This document shows, piece after piece, positions 10,058 to 18,579 of a stretch of 38,950 nucleotides of DNA. Source of the stretch: an uncultured Acidimicrobiales bacterium. Lineage in GTDB: Bacteria > Actinomycetota > Acidimicrobiia > Acidimicrobiales > SHLQ01. The notes under the pieces are model-generated. The model saw only the letters and a list, made by a program, of their open reading frames with translations. It made no database searches and was not told the origin of the DNA. The translations under genes were made by a program, and so were the position numbers. The DNA lies in assembly GCA_937969345.1 (NCBI GenBank), contig CALBVK010000012.1, positions 1-38,950 of the forward strand. The letters are read 5' to 3'. Within the stretch, counting starts at the first letter, position 1. Each line of letters starts with the position of its first letter.

Positions 10058-10968
10058 GATCGGAGGTGCTCCTGTGGCTTGTGGATTTTCGTGGTGCCGC
10101 CCGCTGCGGGGATCTTCCCCATGCGGCCGGCGTTGAAGTCGTCGATTGCGATGTGGATTTCTTCGCTCGTATTCATGACGAATGGGCCGTAGCGAACCAT
10201 GGGTTCGTCGATGGGCTGGCCGAGCAGGACCATGCATTGGACGGCGTTCTCGGCGGGTGCAGCAATGAGCATGTCGCCCGATGAGCGATCGAAGACCGCC
10301 AGGTGCTGTGCGTGGGCGGTCGCCCGCTCTTCGCCGAGGTCAGCGGGGCCAGCGATGATGTAGGCGAGCGCGGTGAATCCATTGGGGACTGGTATGTCGA
10401 TGGCCGACCCGGCATCGACGGTGACGTGGGCATAGGTGATTGGGGTGTGTGAGTCGGCGGGGCCGGTCTGCCCAAAGAGCTCGCCCGCCACGAGGTGGGC
10501 GAGCCAACCGTCGCCGCGGACCGTTGGCATATCCGAGCTCACGAGGCCTTGGTAGCGGGGCGTCGTCCGGCGTAGCGCAGCTGGGAGATTCACCCAAAGC
10601 TGTAGGCCATGTGTTGTGCCGCCTTCGGTCTGGATGTGTTCGCTGGGCATTTCGGAGTGGACGATGCCGTCACCTGCGGTCATCCACTGGACATCACCTG
10701 GCCCGATCACGCCGTGGTTGCCGGCCGAATCGCGATGCTCGACCTCACCGCTGATCATGTAGGTGACGGTCTCGAAGCCCCGGTGCGGGTGTGGGGGAAC
10801 CCCGACGACTTTGCCGCCGGGGGCGTGGGTCGTCGGAGCCATTTCGTCGAGGAGGAGAAATGGGTCGAACCAGTCGGCGGCTGGCGTGGGGAATGGTCGA
10901 TTGACGCGAATGCCGCCACCTTCGAGGGTTTCTTGGGCAGGGATTACGTCGATGAGCTGTCGGTACAT
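10054..10968 (-). CDS. pirin family protein
   Basis: DPFLLLDEMAP...GVPPHPHRGFETVTYMISGEVEHRDSAGNHGVIGPGDVQWMTAGDGIVHSEMP...GLQLWVNLP. Confidence 0.95.
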   Translation of the reverse strand: MYRQLIDVIPAQETLEGGGIRVNRPFPTPAADWFDPFLLLDEMAPTTHAPGGKVVGVPPHPHRGFETVTYMISGEVEHRDSAGNHGVIGPGDVQWMTAGDGIVHSEMPSEHIQTEGGTTHGLQLWVNLPAALRRTTPRYQGLVSSDMPTVRGDGWLAHLVAGELFGQTGPADSHTPITYAHVTVDAGSAIDIPVPNGFTALAYIIAGPADLGEERATAHAQHLAVFDRSSGDMLIAAPAENAVQCMVLLGQPIDEPMVRYGPFVMNTSEEIHIAIDDFNAGRMGKIPAAGGTTKIHKPQEHLRS

Positions 10969-10984
10969 GGTCCCGTCTTCTTTC

Positions 10985-11045
10985 GTTGATCCGTCAACTA
11001 AGTGCTTGACGCATCAAGATAACGGCAGATAGTTGATACGACAAC
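10985..11045. promoter_or_regulatory. three operator-like palindromes GTTGATCCGTCAAC, CTTGACGCATCAAG, GTTGATACGACAAC between divergent pirin and marR
   Basis: Sites at 10985-10998, 11005-11018, 11032-11045; core TTGA-N4-TCAA in two, one mismatch in the third. Confidence 0.75.
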
Positions 11046-11060
11046 CAGTAGGCTGGGCGG

Positions 11061-11543
11061 GTGACTGAACCTCGATGGTTGAACGAAACCCAACAGGAGG
11101 CGTGGAGAGCGCTCATCGCGATCGTATTCCGCGGCTTTCCTCAGTTCGATCGGACGCTGAAGGAGCACGGACTGCTCGTCGTGCACTATTCGGTTCTTGT
11201 CGCGCTGTCGGAAGCTCCCGACTACACAATGCGGCTGTCCGAGCTCGCCGAGCAAGCCAACGTGTCGCAGAGTCGACTAACGCATCGCCTGCGAGTCCTT
11301 GTCGATCGAGGCGAGATCGAGCTCGTCACCGCCCCAGCAGATGGGCGGGGAAAGAACGCAACCCTCACATTGGTTGGTCTCGAGCGCGTCAAGGCACTCG
11401 CACCGCTCCACGTGGAGGACGTACTGCAGGTAATCTTCGACCCGCTCGATGAGGCCGAGACACAAGCGCTCGCCTCGGCGCTCACGAAGATCGCGACCCC
11501 GCTCTGTGGGTCCGAACGGTTCCTGAAGTCGAGTGACGCCTAG
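11061..11543 (+). CDS. MarR family transcriptional regulator
   Basis: GTG start; VHYSVLVALSEAPDYTMRLSELAEQANVSQSRLTHRLRVLVDRGEIELVTAPADGRGKNATLTLVGLERV. Confidence 0.93.
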   Translation: MTEPRWLNETQQEAWRALIAIVFRGFPQFDRTLKEHGLLVVHYSVLVALSEAPDYTMRLSELAEQANVSQSRLTHRLRVLVDRGEIELVTAPADGRGKNATLTLVGLERVKALAPLHVEDVLQVIFDPLDEAETQALASALTKIATPLCGSERFLKSSDA

Positions 11544-12652
11544 ATAAACGGAAGCTTCTGGATCGTCGCCGATCGTGGACCCTCTGGGGTCTCGATCTCG
11601 ATCGTTGCGTCGGCCTCGACAACCGTCCGTGCAATTTGCGCCAAACCAATCGTGCGACCGAGGCGGTGACTGTGGACGATTGCGGCCAAGGTGCCCACTT
11701 GCTTGCCGTTGAGGGTGATCGGAGTACGAGCAGGCAGCGGCCACGCCTCGGTGAGGTCTCCATCGACGTTGACGCCAACAAACAAGCGCTCCGGGCCACC
11801 ACTAGCCACCACTGCTTGAAGCGCTGCTTTACCGATGTACTCAACATCGGTATCGGTGTCGACGTACCGGCCCATGCCCGTCTCAAGTGGATTCGAATCC
11901 GGCGTGTGGTCGCCTCCAAAGGACAACAAACCGCTCTCGACGCGCTCGACGTGGTTCGGCGCCCCAGGACCAATGTCGTACTTCTCGCCGGCCGCCATCA
12001 CGATGGAATACAGATCGTCTCCGCGGCTGCCGTCCTGCAAGAACAGTTCAAAGCCGCCCTGCTTGCTCCAGCCCGAGCGGCACAAGACCAAGGGAATGCC
12101 CTGCAGCTCGGTTTCGACAAACCAGAAATACTTGAGGTCGCGAATATGCTCACCAAAGAGCTCGGCGATCAGATCTTCAGCTTTAGGACCCTGCACGGCG
12201 AGGGGAGAGACGTCGGGCTCGGTGACCTCAACATCCCAGCCCCTCTCTGCGGCAATTCCCTTGCACCACAACAACATGTCGTTGTCGCCAATCGAAAACC
12301 AGTACCGGTTGCCGCTGAGCTTCATCAGTACCGGGTCGTTCAGAATGTGTCCCGCGTGATCGCACATCGCCACGTACTTGCCTTGGCCTTCGACCATGTT
12401 CGTGATGTCGCGTGACGTGAAGTACTGCGCGCAGACCTGCGCGTCGGGGCCGCTTATCTGAACCTGTCGCTCAACGGAGACGTCCCAGATCGCCACGCCA
12501 TTGATGAGTCGGTCGTACTCAGCCAACAAGTCGCCATATGACGTTGGCATGACCATCTTGTTGTAGACGCTGATATCGGAGACGCCAGCCTCGACAACCG
12601 AGCGATGGTACGGCGTCATACGAATGCGAGGGCTAAGTGTGATGCGGTTCAT
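11540..12652 (-). CDS. GcvT/aminomethyltransferase-fold protein, DmdA (DMSP demethylase)-like
   Basis: RMTPYHRSVVEAGVSDISVYNKMVMPTSYGDLLAEYDRL...AIWDVSVERQVQISGPDA...GKYVAMCDHAGHILNDPVLMKL...QGPKAEDLIAELFG...GWSKQGGFELFLQDGSRGDDLY. Confidence 0.82.
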   Translation of the reverse strand: MNRITLSPRIRMTPYHRSVVEAGVSDISVYNKMVMPTSYGDLLAEYDRLINGVAIWDVSVERQVQISGPDAQVCAQYFTSRDITNMVEGQGKYVAMCDHAGHILNDPVLMKLSGNRYWFSIGDNDMLLWCKGIAAERGWDVEVTEPDVSPLAVQGPKAEDLIAELFGEHIRDLKYFWFVETELQGIPLVLCRSGWSKQGGFELFLQDGSRGDDLYSIVMAAGEKYDIGPGAPNHVERVESGLLSFGGDHTPDSNPLETGMGRYVDTDTDVEYIGKAALQAVVASGGPERLFVGVNVDGDLTEAWPLPARTPITLNGKQVGTLAAIVHSHRLGRTIGLAQIARTVVEADATIEIETPEGPRSATIQKLPFI

Positions 12653-12724
12653 GACCGTAGTGTAAACACAAAAACTGAACGATCGTCCAGGCTGGTTACC
12701 TGCCGTTGTTTTAGCTTCGTTGTT

Positions 12725-14731
12725 CTACTTGCCGATGAGGATCGGCTGAGCGGACCCTGGCTCACGGTTTGGATCGTTGAGGAACACGATCACATCGTCC
12801 GAACCAACCACGGCTTCGACTACTTCGACATCGGGAACGCTCGTGGCGCCCCAGCCGAGACCATCGGGTGAGTACAACACGATCGAGCTGTAGTTGCCGC
12901 CCGTTTCCAATCGACTCCAATTCACTGCAGTGACGACGGCGCCATACTCACCCGTCGCCACTCGAGCGAGAGAGTATCCGTCGGTATCTAGGTCTGGCGC
13001 GAGGTCCCCGAGCAGAAGCGCATTCGTGCTGCCATCAACGTTGCGTCGAATCAGCTGCGGCTCTTGCTCGGTCCACGAAATGCTTAGGCCAACACCGTTC
13101 GTCAGGGTTTGCGCCTCGGTCTGATAGACCCACGTCGTTGGGCTCGAGGACCACTGCTGGCCATCTTTGGACGTCCATTCAATAAACGTGGACTCGATCG
13201 GCACATCGAAGCCTTCGACCAGGGTGTAGTCGGTGCTGTCGAACGTCACGGTCCACGAGCCGTTTACATCGCTCACATCCACGAGGAAACCGGTCTGATC
13301 GGGGAAGAGTCCGCCGAGCTCGGTGACGACGTCGCCGTCGATGACGTAGCCATATTGTGTCGGCGCCCACGACTCCGGGGGAGTGACGCCGAGGTCGCTC
13401 CACCGTGCGGACTTCACCGGGGTGGGATCGTCCTCGGTACCGACATGCCAACCGAGTGTCTCGGCACAGCCACTTTCTTCGAGCCAGCGCTGTTCGGCTG
13501 ACTCCTTCTCTTCATAGAGGCGGTCGAGCTCAGTGGTTTGTTCGTCGGAGAGGCCGGTCGAGTTGAACGGATCGGTACCGAACGACGCCAGGAGATCGTC
13601 GATCTGCTCGCCGGCCGCGGCACTTGCGTCAGCAAGCTCGGTCACACAGCTGACGTACGCAGTGCATCCGTCGATGTCGGCAAGCAGAGCCAGGGTCTCG
13701 CTGCGAATCTCCAAACCACGAGCCTCCTGAGCCTTCCAGAACTGTTCGAGCTCGGCCTGCTCGGCTTCGGTGAGTTCACGCTCGAAATCGAACTCTGGAC
13801 CCTCCGGCTCCTCGTTCCAAAGGTCCTGGGAAATCTCATTGTCCGCCGCAGCGCACGGCGGTTGTTCTACCTGCTCGAACCAAGAGACTCCGGTCGCCGA
13901 AGCGCTAACGATCTCATCGGACTCGTCGAGATCGGCGCCAGCGTCCCGGGCGAGGCGTCGGGCAACATCGAAGTCCACCGCTGCGTTGGTTGCCACCACG
14001 ACGAAGCGTTGGCCATCGCGGGTCGCTTGCTGGACCGTGTAAATCGGCCAGGTGCTCGTGTCGGTGCCAAAGGCGCCGGTGAGGTCGATCGGGGTCCACT
14101 CCCACGACACGCCATTCGTCGATCGGCCGACCGACAGCTCCTGGGTGGTCGATGTGCCGGTGCTCACGGCATAGATCACGCCGTTCGACGAGCTATCGAA
14201 TCCGCTCACGAACCGGTCGGTCAGCTCATTTTGGGACCACTGAGAGCCGTCGAACGTGTACAGGGTGTTGGGTCGAATGAACTCGCCTTCGGTGTCCTCG
14301 TAGGTCAACCCCGGAGCGGTGGAGACCACGAAGTACGTGTCGTTGGCTCTTCCGGTCTGAAAGAGGTTGTACCCACCGGGAGCTCCTTTGTTGTTCGCTG
14401 GCGATAGCGAGAGCGCAGAGCCCGGATCGGGGAGAACGACTTCGGCGTCGAGGACCGGAGCTGGTTCGACCGTTGCGTTGCTCGAAGCAGCGGTTGTATC
14501 GGTGGGTGCCGCATCGCCTTCGGTCGCGAGGTTCGCTTGCTCGTTGTCGGGCCCAAAAAGCGCCAGTGCCCCAACGATTGCTATCGCAGCGATCGACAGT
14601 GTGGCTCCTGCAGCGCGACGCTGCTTACGTCGTCGGGATCGTGCCCGCACGCCGTCGACGCCTTCGGGAGTGATGACGAGGTCATTCGTCTGTTCGGTGA
14701 GTTGAGTTCGTAGGCGATCGTCGAAGGTCAT
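12725..14731 (-). CDS. single-pass membrane protein with Asp-box-like repeats, encoded next to an ECF sigma factor (putative anti-sigma/sensor)
   Basis: Cytoplasmic N-term MTFDDRLRTQLTEQTND..RARSRRRKQRR, TM ATLSIAAIAIVGALALFG, then repeats STNGVSWEW, SATGVSWFE, SKDGQQWSS, SPDGLGWGA; ATGA overlap with sigma gene stop. Confidence 0.6.
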   Translation of the reverse strand: MTFDDRLRTQLTEQTNDLVITPEGVDGVRARSRRRKQRRAAGATLSIAAIAIVGALALFGPDNEQANLATEGDAAPTDTTAASSNATVEPAPVLDAEVVLPDPGSALSLSPANNKGAPGGYNLFQTGRANDTYFVVSTAPGLTYEDTEGEFIRPNTLYTFDGSQWSQNELTDRFVSGFDSSSNGVIYAVSTGTSTTQELSVGRSTNGVSWEWTPIDLTGAFGTDTSTWPIYTVQQATRDGQRFVVVATNAAVDFDVARRLARDAGADLDESDEIVSASATGVSWFEQVEQPPCAAADNEISQDLWNEEPEGPEFDFERELTEAEQAELEQFWKAQEARGLEIRSETLALLADIDGCTAYVSCVTELADASAAAGEQIDDLLASFGTDPFNSTGLSDEQTTELDRLYEEKESAEQRWLEESGCAETLGWHVGTEDDPTPVKSARWSDLGVTPPESWAPTQYGYVIDGDVVTELGGLFPDQTGFLVDVSDVNGSWTVTFDSTDYTLVEGFDVPIESTFIEWTSKDGQQWSSSPTTWVYQTEAQTLTNGVGLSISWTEQEPQLIRRNVDGSTNALLLGDLAPDLDTDGYSLARVATGEYGAVVTAVNWSRLETGGNYSSIVLYSPDGLGWGATSVPDVEVVEAVVGSDDVIVFLNDPNREPGSAQPILIGK

Positions 14732-15318
14732 GAGTCGTCCTGTTCAGAAGTGGAGGGCTCGACGGGAAGGTCGAGTTGAGCGCGGAGCTGTGCAAGGCCG
14801 GTAGACAGTCGGCTCTTTACGGTTCCGGGGGCGATATCGAGGGCCCGTGCGGTCTCGTCGTTGCTCCAGTCGAGCAGGTAGCGACAGACCACAACCGAGC
14901 GGTATTTGACATCGAGTGTCAAAAGCGCCGCATCGAGCGCGTGGTCTTTGGTTGGGGGGAGGGTGCTTTCGTCGCTCGTCCATGGCATCCGGCGGTTCAG
15001 CTTGCGATGCCAGCTCCGCGCCCAGTTCAAACCCACCCGGTACACCCAGCCTGCTGGGTTCGCATAGGTGGACACATCGGACCAACGGTCATAGGCACGC
15101 GTCATAGCTTCGTCCGCAGCTTCCTGACCCCAGCCAGAGTCACCGAGTGTGATGCTCAGCGCACGGGCAACGTCGTCGTAGACGGCGGTGTAGAACGCGT
15201 CGAAGCTGGGAGCTGCGACACGAACATTCGTTTCCAGTCTCGGCTGTCCCACCGTCGTTCTCGTCAGTGTCGCTTCCATGTCTTCTAAACGACCGGGCGA
15301 CTCGTTTGGTTCGATCAT
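14728..15318 (-). CDS. ECF (SigE family) RNA polymerase sigma factor
   Basis: FDAFYTAVYDDVARALSITLGDSGWGQEAADEAMTRAYDRWSDVSTYANPAGWVYRVGLNWARSWHRK...LDVKYRSVVVCRYLLDWSNDETARALDIAPGTVKSRLSTGLAQLRAQL (regions 2 and 4). Confidence 0.93.
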   Translation of the reverse strand: MIEPNESPGRLEDMEATLTRTTVGQPRLETNVRVAAPSFDAFYTAVYDDVARALSITLGDSGWGQEAADEAMTRAYDRWSDVSTYANPAGWVYRVGLNWARSWHRKLNRRMPWTSDESTLPPTKDHALDAALLTLDVKYRSVVVCRYLLDWSNDETARALDIAPGTVKSRLSTGLAQLRAQLDLPVEPSTSEQDDS

Positions 15319-17186
15319 TCCGAAAGAAATTCTCTGCGGAGACTTTCGACGGTCGCGTTCGACGGTGCCAGCTCTTCGAGGATCGCGAGGGTTTCACGGC
15401 CGTCGTCGAGCCGACCGGCCTCTAACTCGACGATCGCGCGGTTGAGCAACGGCTCGATGGCATCTGGGTCGAGGAGGATCGCCCGATTTAGTTTCTCAAT
15501 AGCGGCGTCGCTCCGCCCATCGAGCGCAAGGGCAATGCCATGGTCGGACTGGACCGCGGGGTTGTTTGGATCTAACACGTCGAGCGCGTCGAAGGCGTCG
15601 AGCGCCAGCGCGAGATCGCCTGCGACGTCGGTCCGTCGAGCAATCTCGAGCAGCACCGAGGAGCGCTCGGCAAGGAACGCAGGGTCATTGGGCGACAATT
15701 CGAGACCATGATCGAGACGTTCCAGTGCGGCGCTGAACGCGTCGAGCGTGCCCGGCTCTGTCGCTACTCGGGCGGCGATGAAGTCGTATCGGATGGAGTC
15801 TGGGCGGCGCTCTCTGGCAGCGTCTGCGTGTTCGAGCGACTCGCTCGCCTCCGTCGCGTCGATAGCGTTCTTCACCGCATGGTCGGCGGCGACATCGGAC
15901 AACCCTGCGATTGCGGAGATGGCCGCGAGGATTCCGGCGGTAGCCATAACCACCTGCTTTGAACCCGAGACCGTACGAAAGAGCGGCGGCGGGTAGGTCG
16001 TGCGGCGTGGGCGACGTGCGAGGAGGAGTCCGGCGAAGATCCACAAGACCGGATCGAGTTCGGCGAGCGGAAAGAGGAACAGCTGCTGGACTCCGTAAGC
16101 GAGGATTCCAACGCTGAGAGCTCGGTCGAAGACTTCGTCGGCTCGCATGCGCTGAATGGCGGTGACCCCGAGTCCGAGTTGCAAGAGGAGTAGTCCAATG
16201 CTCGCAGCGAATCCACCCGTGAGTGTCACATCGAGGATCCCGTTGTGCGCCCGGTCGGTGATGACCTCGCGGCCGTAGTCGATCACGTATTGCTCATCGA
16301 CGTGACGGCCAAACACGGTTCGGTAGCCCTCGGGCCCGTGACCAGTGACGCCGAACGTCGCGGTATCGGTCAGGGCTCGAGCGCCGACCTGCCACTCATC
16401 GAGCCGGCCAGCAACGACGCCGGAGTCGAGCTCGCCCAACGTTGTGGCCCGATCGCCGAGGGGTGTCGCAATCAGAACAATCCCCAGGAGCACCGCGAAC
16501 CCAACGCCGGCTATGAGCTGCCGTCGTTGGATGATGGCGATGAAGACGGCAACGACAAAGCCGACCCACGCCGCCCGCGATTCGGAAAGGCCGAGCGCGA
16601 TAAGGCCGAGCAGTCCGCTGGCGCCGCTGCACAAGCGAATCGCTCGGTTCGCCGTCGTATCGAAGGCCAGTGATGCCGAGACCGGTATGAGTAGCGCCAT
16701 GGCCGCACCGAGGTATGCCGGCTGCCCGAATGGACCGCCGGCTCGATCGCCGGCGAACGCCGAGTCGAACCAGCCCACGCCGAACGACTCGAGAATCGCC
16801 CACACGCCCGCTGCGGCCGTCGACCACATCGCGCCGCCGCGTACGGGGCGAATGATGGAATTTGGGTAGAGCGAACTCGCGGCGAAGAGTCCAACGAGTA
16901 GAAACCAAGTGACCAGTCCAAAGTGCCGTTCGGGTGTTCCGATGAGGGCGGTCCATTTGTCGGTGGCCAGGACCGTCGACACGGTCATGGCCGCGATCAG
17001 GATGGTCCACCCGAGAACAGTCCAGCGCGGGAGAGGCTGCGGTCGCTGATCTCCGGCTCCGTAGGAGATGGCGATGGCGAGAAAGCCAAGAGCGGAGATC
17101 AGAGCGAACCGGAGCGGACCGAAACGGTCCCATCCGAAAGGGTCGACCGCGAGGACCGACGCCATGAGCAGAGCGGCGAAGCGCAT
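15315..17186 (-). CDS. O-antigen ligase/polymerase (Wzy/WaaL-like) family membrane protein with C-terminal TPRs
   Basis: About 10-12 TM segments with large loop; C-terminal helical repeats (GIALALDGRSDAAIEKLNRAILLDPDAIEPLLNRAIVELEAGRLDDGRETLAILEELAPSN). Confidence 0.82.
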   Translation of the reverse strand: MRFAALLMASVLAVDPFGWDRFGPLRFALISALGFLAIAISYGAGDQRPQPLPRWTVLGWTILIAAMTVSTVLATDKWTALIGTPERHFGLVTWFLLVGLFAASSLYPNSIIRPVRGGAMWSTAAAGVWAILESFGVGWFDSAFAGDRAGGPFGQPAYLGAAMALLIPVSASLAFDTTANRAIRLCSGASGLLGLIALGLSESRAAWVGFVVAVFIAIIQRRQLIAGVGFAVLLGIVLIATPLGDRATTLGELDSGVVAGRLDEWQVGARALTDTATFGVTGHGPEGYRTVFGRHVDEQYVIDYGREVITDRAHNGILDVTLTGGFAASIGLLLLQLGLGVTAIQRMRADEVFDRALSVGILAYGVQQLFLFPLAELDPVLWIFAGLLLARRPRRTTYPPPLFRTVSGSKQVVMATAGILAAISAIAGLSDVAADHAVKNAIDATEASESLEHADAARERRPDSIRYDFIAARVATEPGTLDAFSAALERLDHGLELSPNDPAFLAERSSVLLEIARRTDVAGDLALALDAFDALDVLDPNNPAVQSDHGIALALDGRSDAAIEKLNRAILLDPDAIEPLLNRAIVELEAGRLDDGRETLAILEELAPSNATVESLRREFLSE

Positions 17187-18511
17187 CAGCGTCCCGCAGC
17201 GTCGGTGATCGCATCGGCGATTCGTTCGACGTCGTCATCGAGCGCGCTAATGGTCAGGCGAATGTGCGGAGTGGACTGATCGACCTGGAATGGGTGTCCT
17301 GGTGCCACGCCGATACCGACGGCGGCGAGAGCGACCGTTGCTCGTTGCTCGTCACGCACGGGCACCCAGAGGTTCAGGCCGGTCGATTCGGGGACCGCGA
17401 GTCCGCGTGCGGTGAGGGCATCGAATAGCGACGCTCGACGAGTGGCGTAGGTGTCTACAGCGTGGCGGACCGACCGTTCCACCCCGTCATCTCCGAGCAT
17501 CTCGGCGAGCAACCGTTGGGTGAGGCGAGAGGTCCAGCCCGGACCGAGTTGGCGGCGGTCGACAATCGTCGCGACCAGTTCCTCGGGTCCGGCGAGTGCG
17601 GCGATCCGAAGGTCGGGGCCATGGGTCTTGGAGAACGACTGAATGCGCACGGTCTGGTGAGGGTGAGACGACCCGACGCTGCGGAACTCGCGGCTGGGAT
17701 TCCAGCCCTGAGCATCCTCGATGACGAGCGTTTGGGTGCCACCAACGATCGAAGCGATCTTCTCGAGGCGTTCGTTGCTCACTTGCGCACCCGTTGGATT
17801 ATGAGGCCCGGTCTGGATGACCACAGCTCGCGGACCCTGGACCATGGTGGCAGCGAGGGCATCGGCATCGATACCGCTTCCGTCCACGGGAACGCCAACG
17901 ATCGTTGCTCCGACGGACTCGAGCGTGTCGAGCAACGGGGGATAGGTCGGGTCCTCAACCACGACGACGTCACCGAGCGATATGAGCGATCGCATGGTGC
18001 GCTCGAAGCCATCGAGAGCACCGTCGACGATCGTAAGTGCGGGAGGGTCGTACGGCCACAGGTTGCGAAGTTCGACGTCGAGTACGTCGAGCACCGACGG
18101 GTCGACATAGGAAGTCACGGCGAGGTCGGCACTGATACGGGCGAGGACATCGCCGATGTTCGGCAGTAAGCGCGGATCCGGTGTGCCGGTGCTCAAGTCG
18201 ACGGGAAGTGTTCCTGGCTCGACCGGGACCTGCCAGTAACGAGAACGCCCCTGGGCGAGCTGGGCCCTCACGGTCGTCCCGCGTCGACGGTCGGTTTCGA
18301 TCATGCCGTGCGCTGCCATGACCGACCACGCCTCGGAGATCGTCGTCGTACTGACGCCGAGGTGCGACGCCACAGATCGGATCGGAGGGAGCTTGTCGCC
18401 GTGGTGCAACGTGCCCCGTTGCACGAGCGCACCGAACGCTTTTGCGATCGATTCCGCACCGCGATCGGACAGAAGCGGGTCGAGCTCCGAGAGAATTTTT
18501 GTATACGACAA
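17186..18511 (-). CDS. MocR-type (GntR-HTH plus aminotransferase class I/II) transcriptional regulator
   Basis: N-term LPPIRSVASHLGVSTTTISEAWSVMAAHGMIETDRRRGTTV; PLP fold QTGPHNPTGAQVSNERLEKIASIV, RIQSFSKTHGPDLRIAALAG. TTG start assumed. Confidence 0.92.
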   Translation of the reverse strand: MSYTKILSELDPLLSDRGAESIAKAFGALVQRGTLHHGDKLPPIRSVASHLGVSTTTISEAWSVMAAHGMIETDRRRGTTVRAQLAQGRSRYWQVPVEPGTLPVDLSTGTPDPRLLPNIGDVLARISADLAVTSYVDPSVLDVLDVELRNLWPYDPPALTIVDGALDGFERTMRSLISLGDVVVVEDPTYPPLLDTLESVGATIVGVPVDGSGIDADALAATMVQGPRAVVIQTGPHNPTGAQVSNERLEKIASIVGGTQTLVIEDAQGWNPSREFRSVGSSHPHQTVRIQSFSKTHGPDLRIAALAGPEELVATIVDRRQLGPGWTSRLTQRLLAEMLGDDGVERSVRHAVDTYATRRASLFDALTARGLAVPESTGLNLWVPVRDEQRATVALAAVGIGVAPGHPFQVDQSTPHIRLTISALDDDVERIADAITDAAGR

Positions 18512-18579
18512 AGTAAGCCTTGTGTTCGCGACAACTACAACAATACGCTCGTTCGGGAAGCAACGAAAGAAGACGGAAC

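Noticed and set aside
11885-11900. TGGATTCGAATCCGG resembling a tRNA T-loop
   Set aside because: No flanking acceptor, D or anticodon arms; lies inside the DmdA-like coding sequence and is just a palindrome GGATTCGAATCC.
13538-14407. 289-aa plus-strand ORF
   Set aside because: Antisense shadow of the membrane Asp-box gene; no recognisable motifs.
17462-18169. 235-aa plus-strand ORF
   Set aside because: Antisense to the MocR gene; D/R/G-rich shadow translation.
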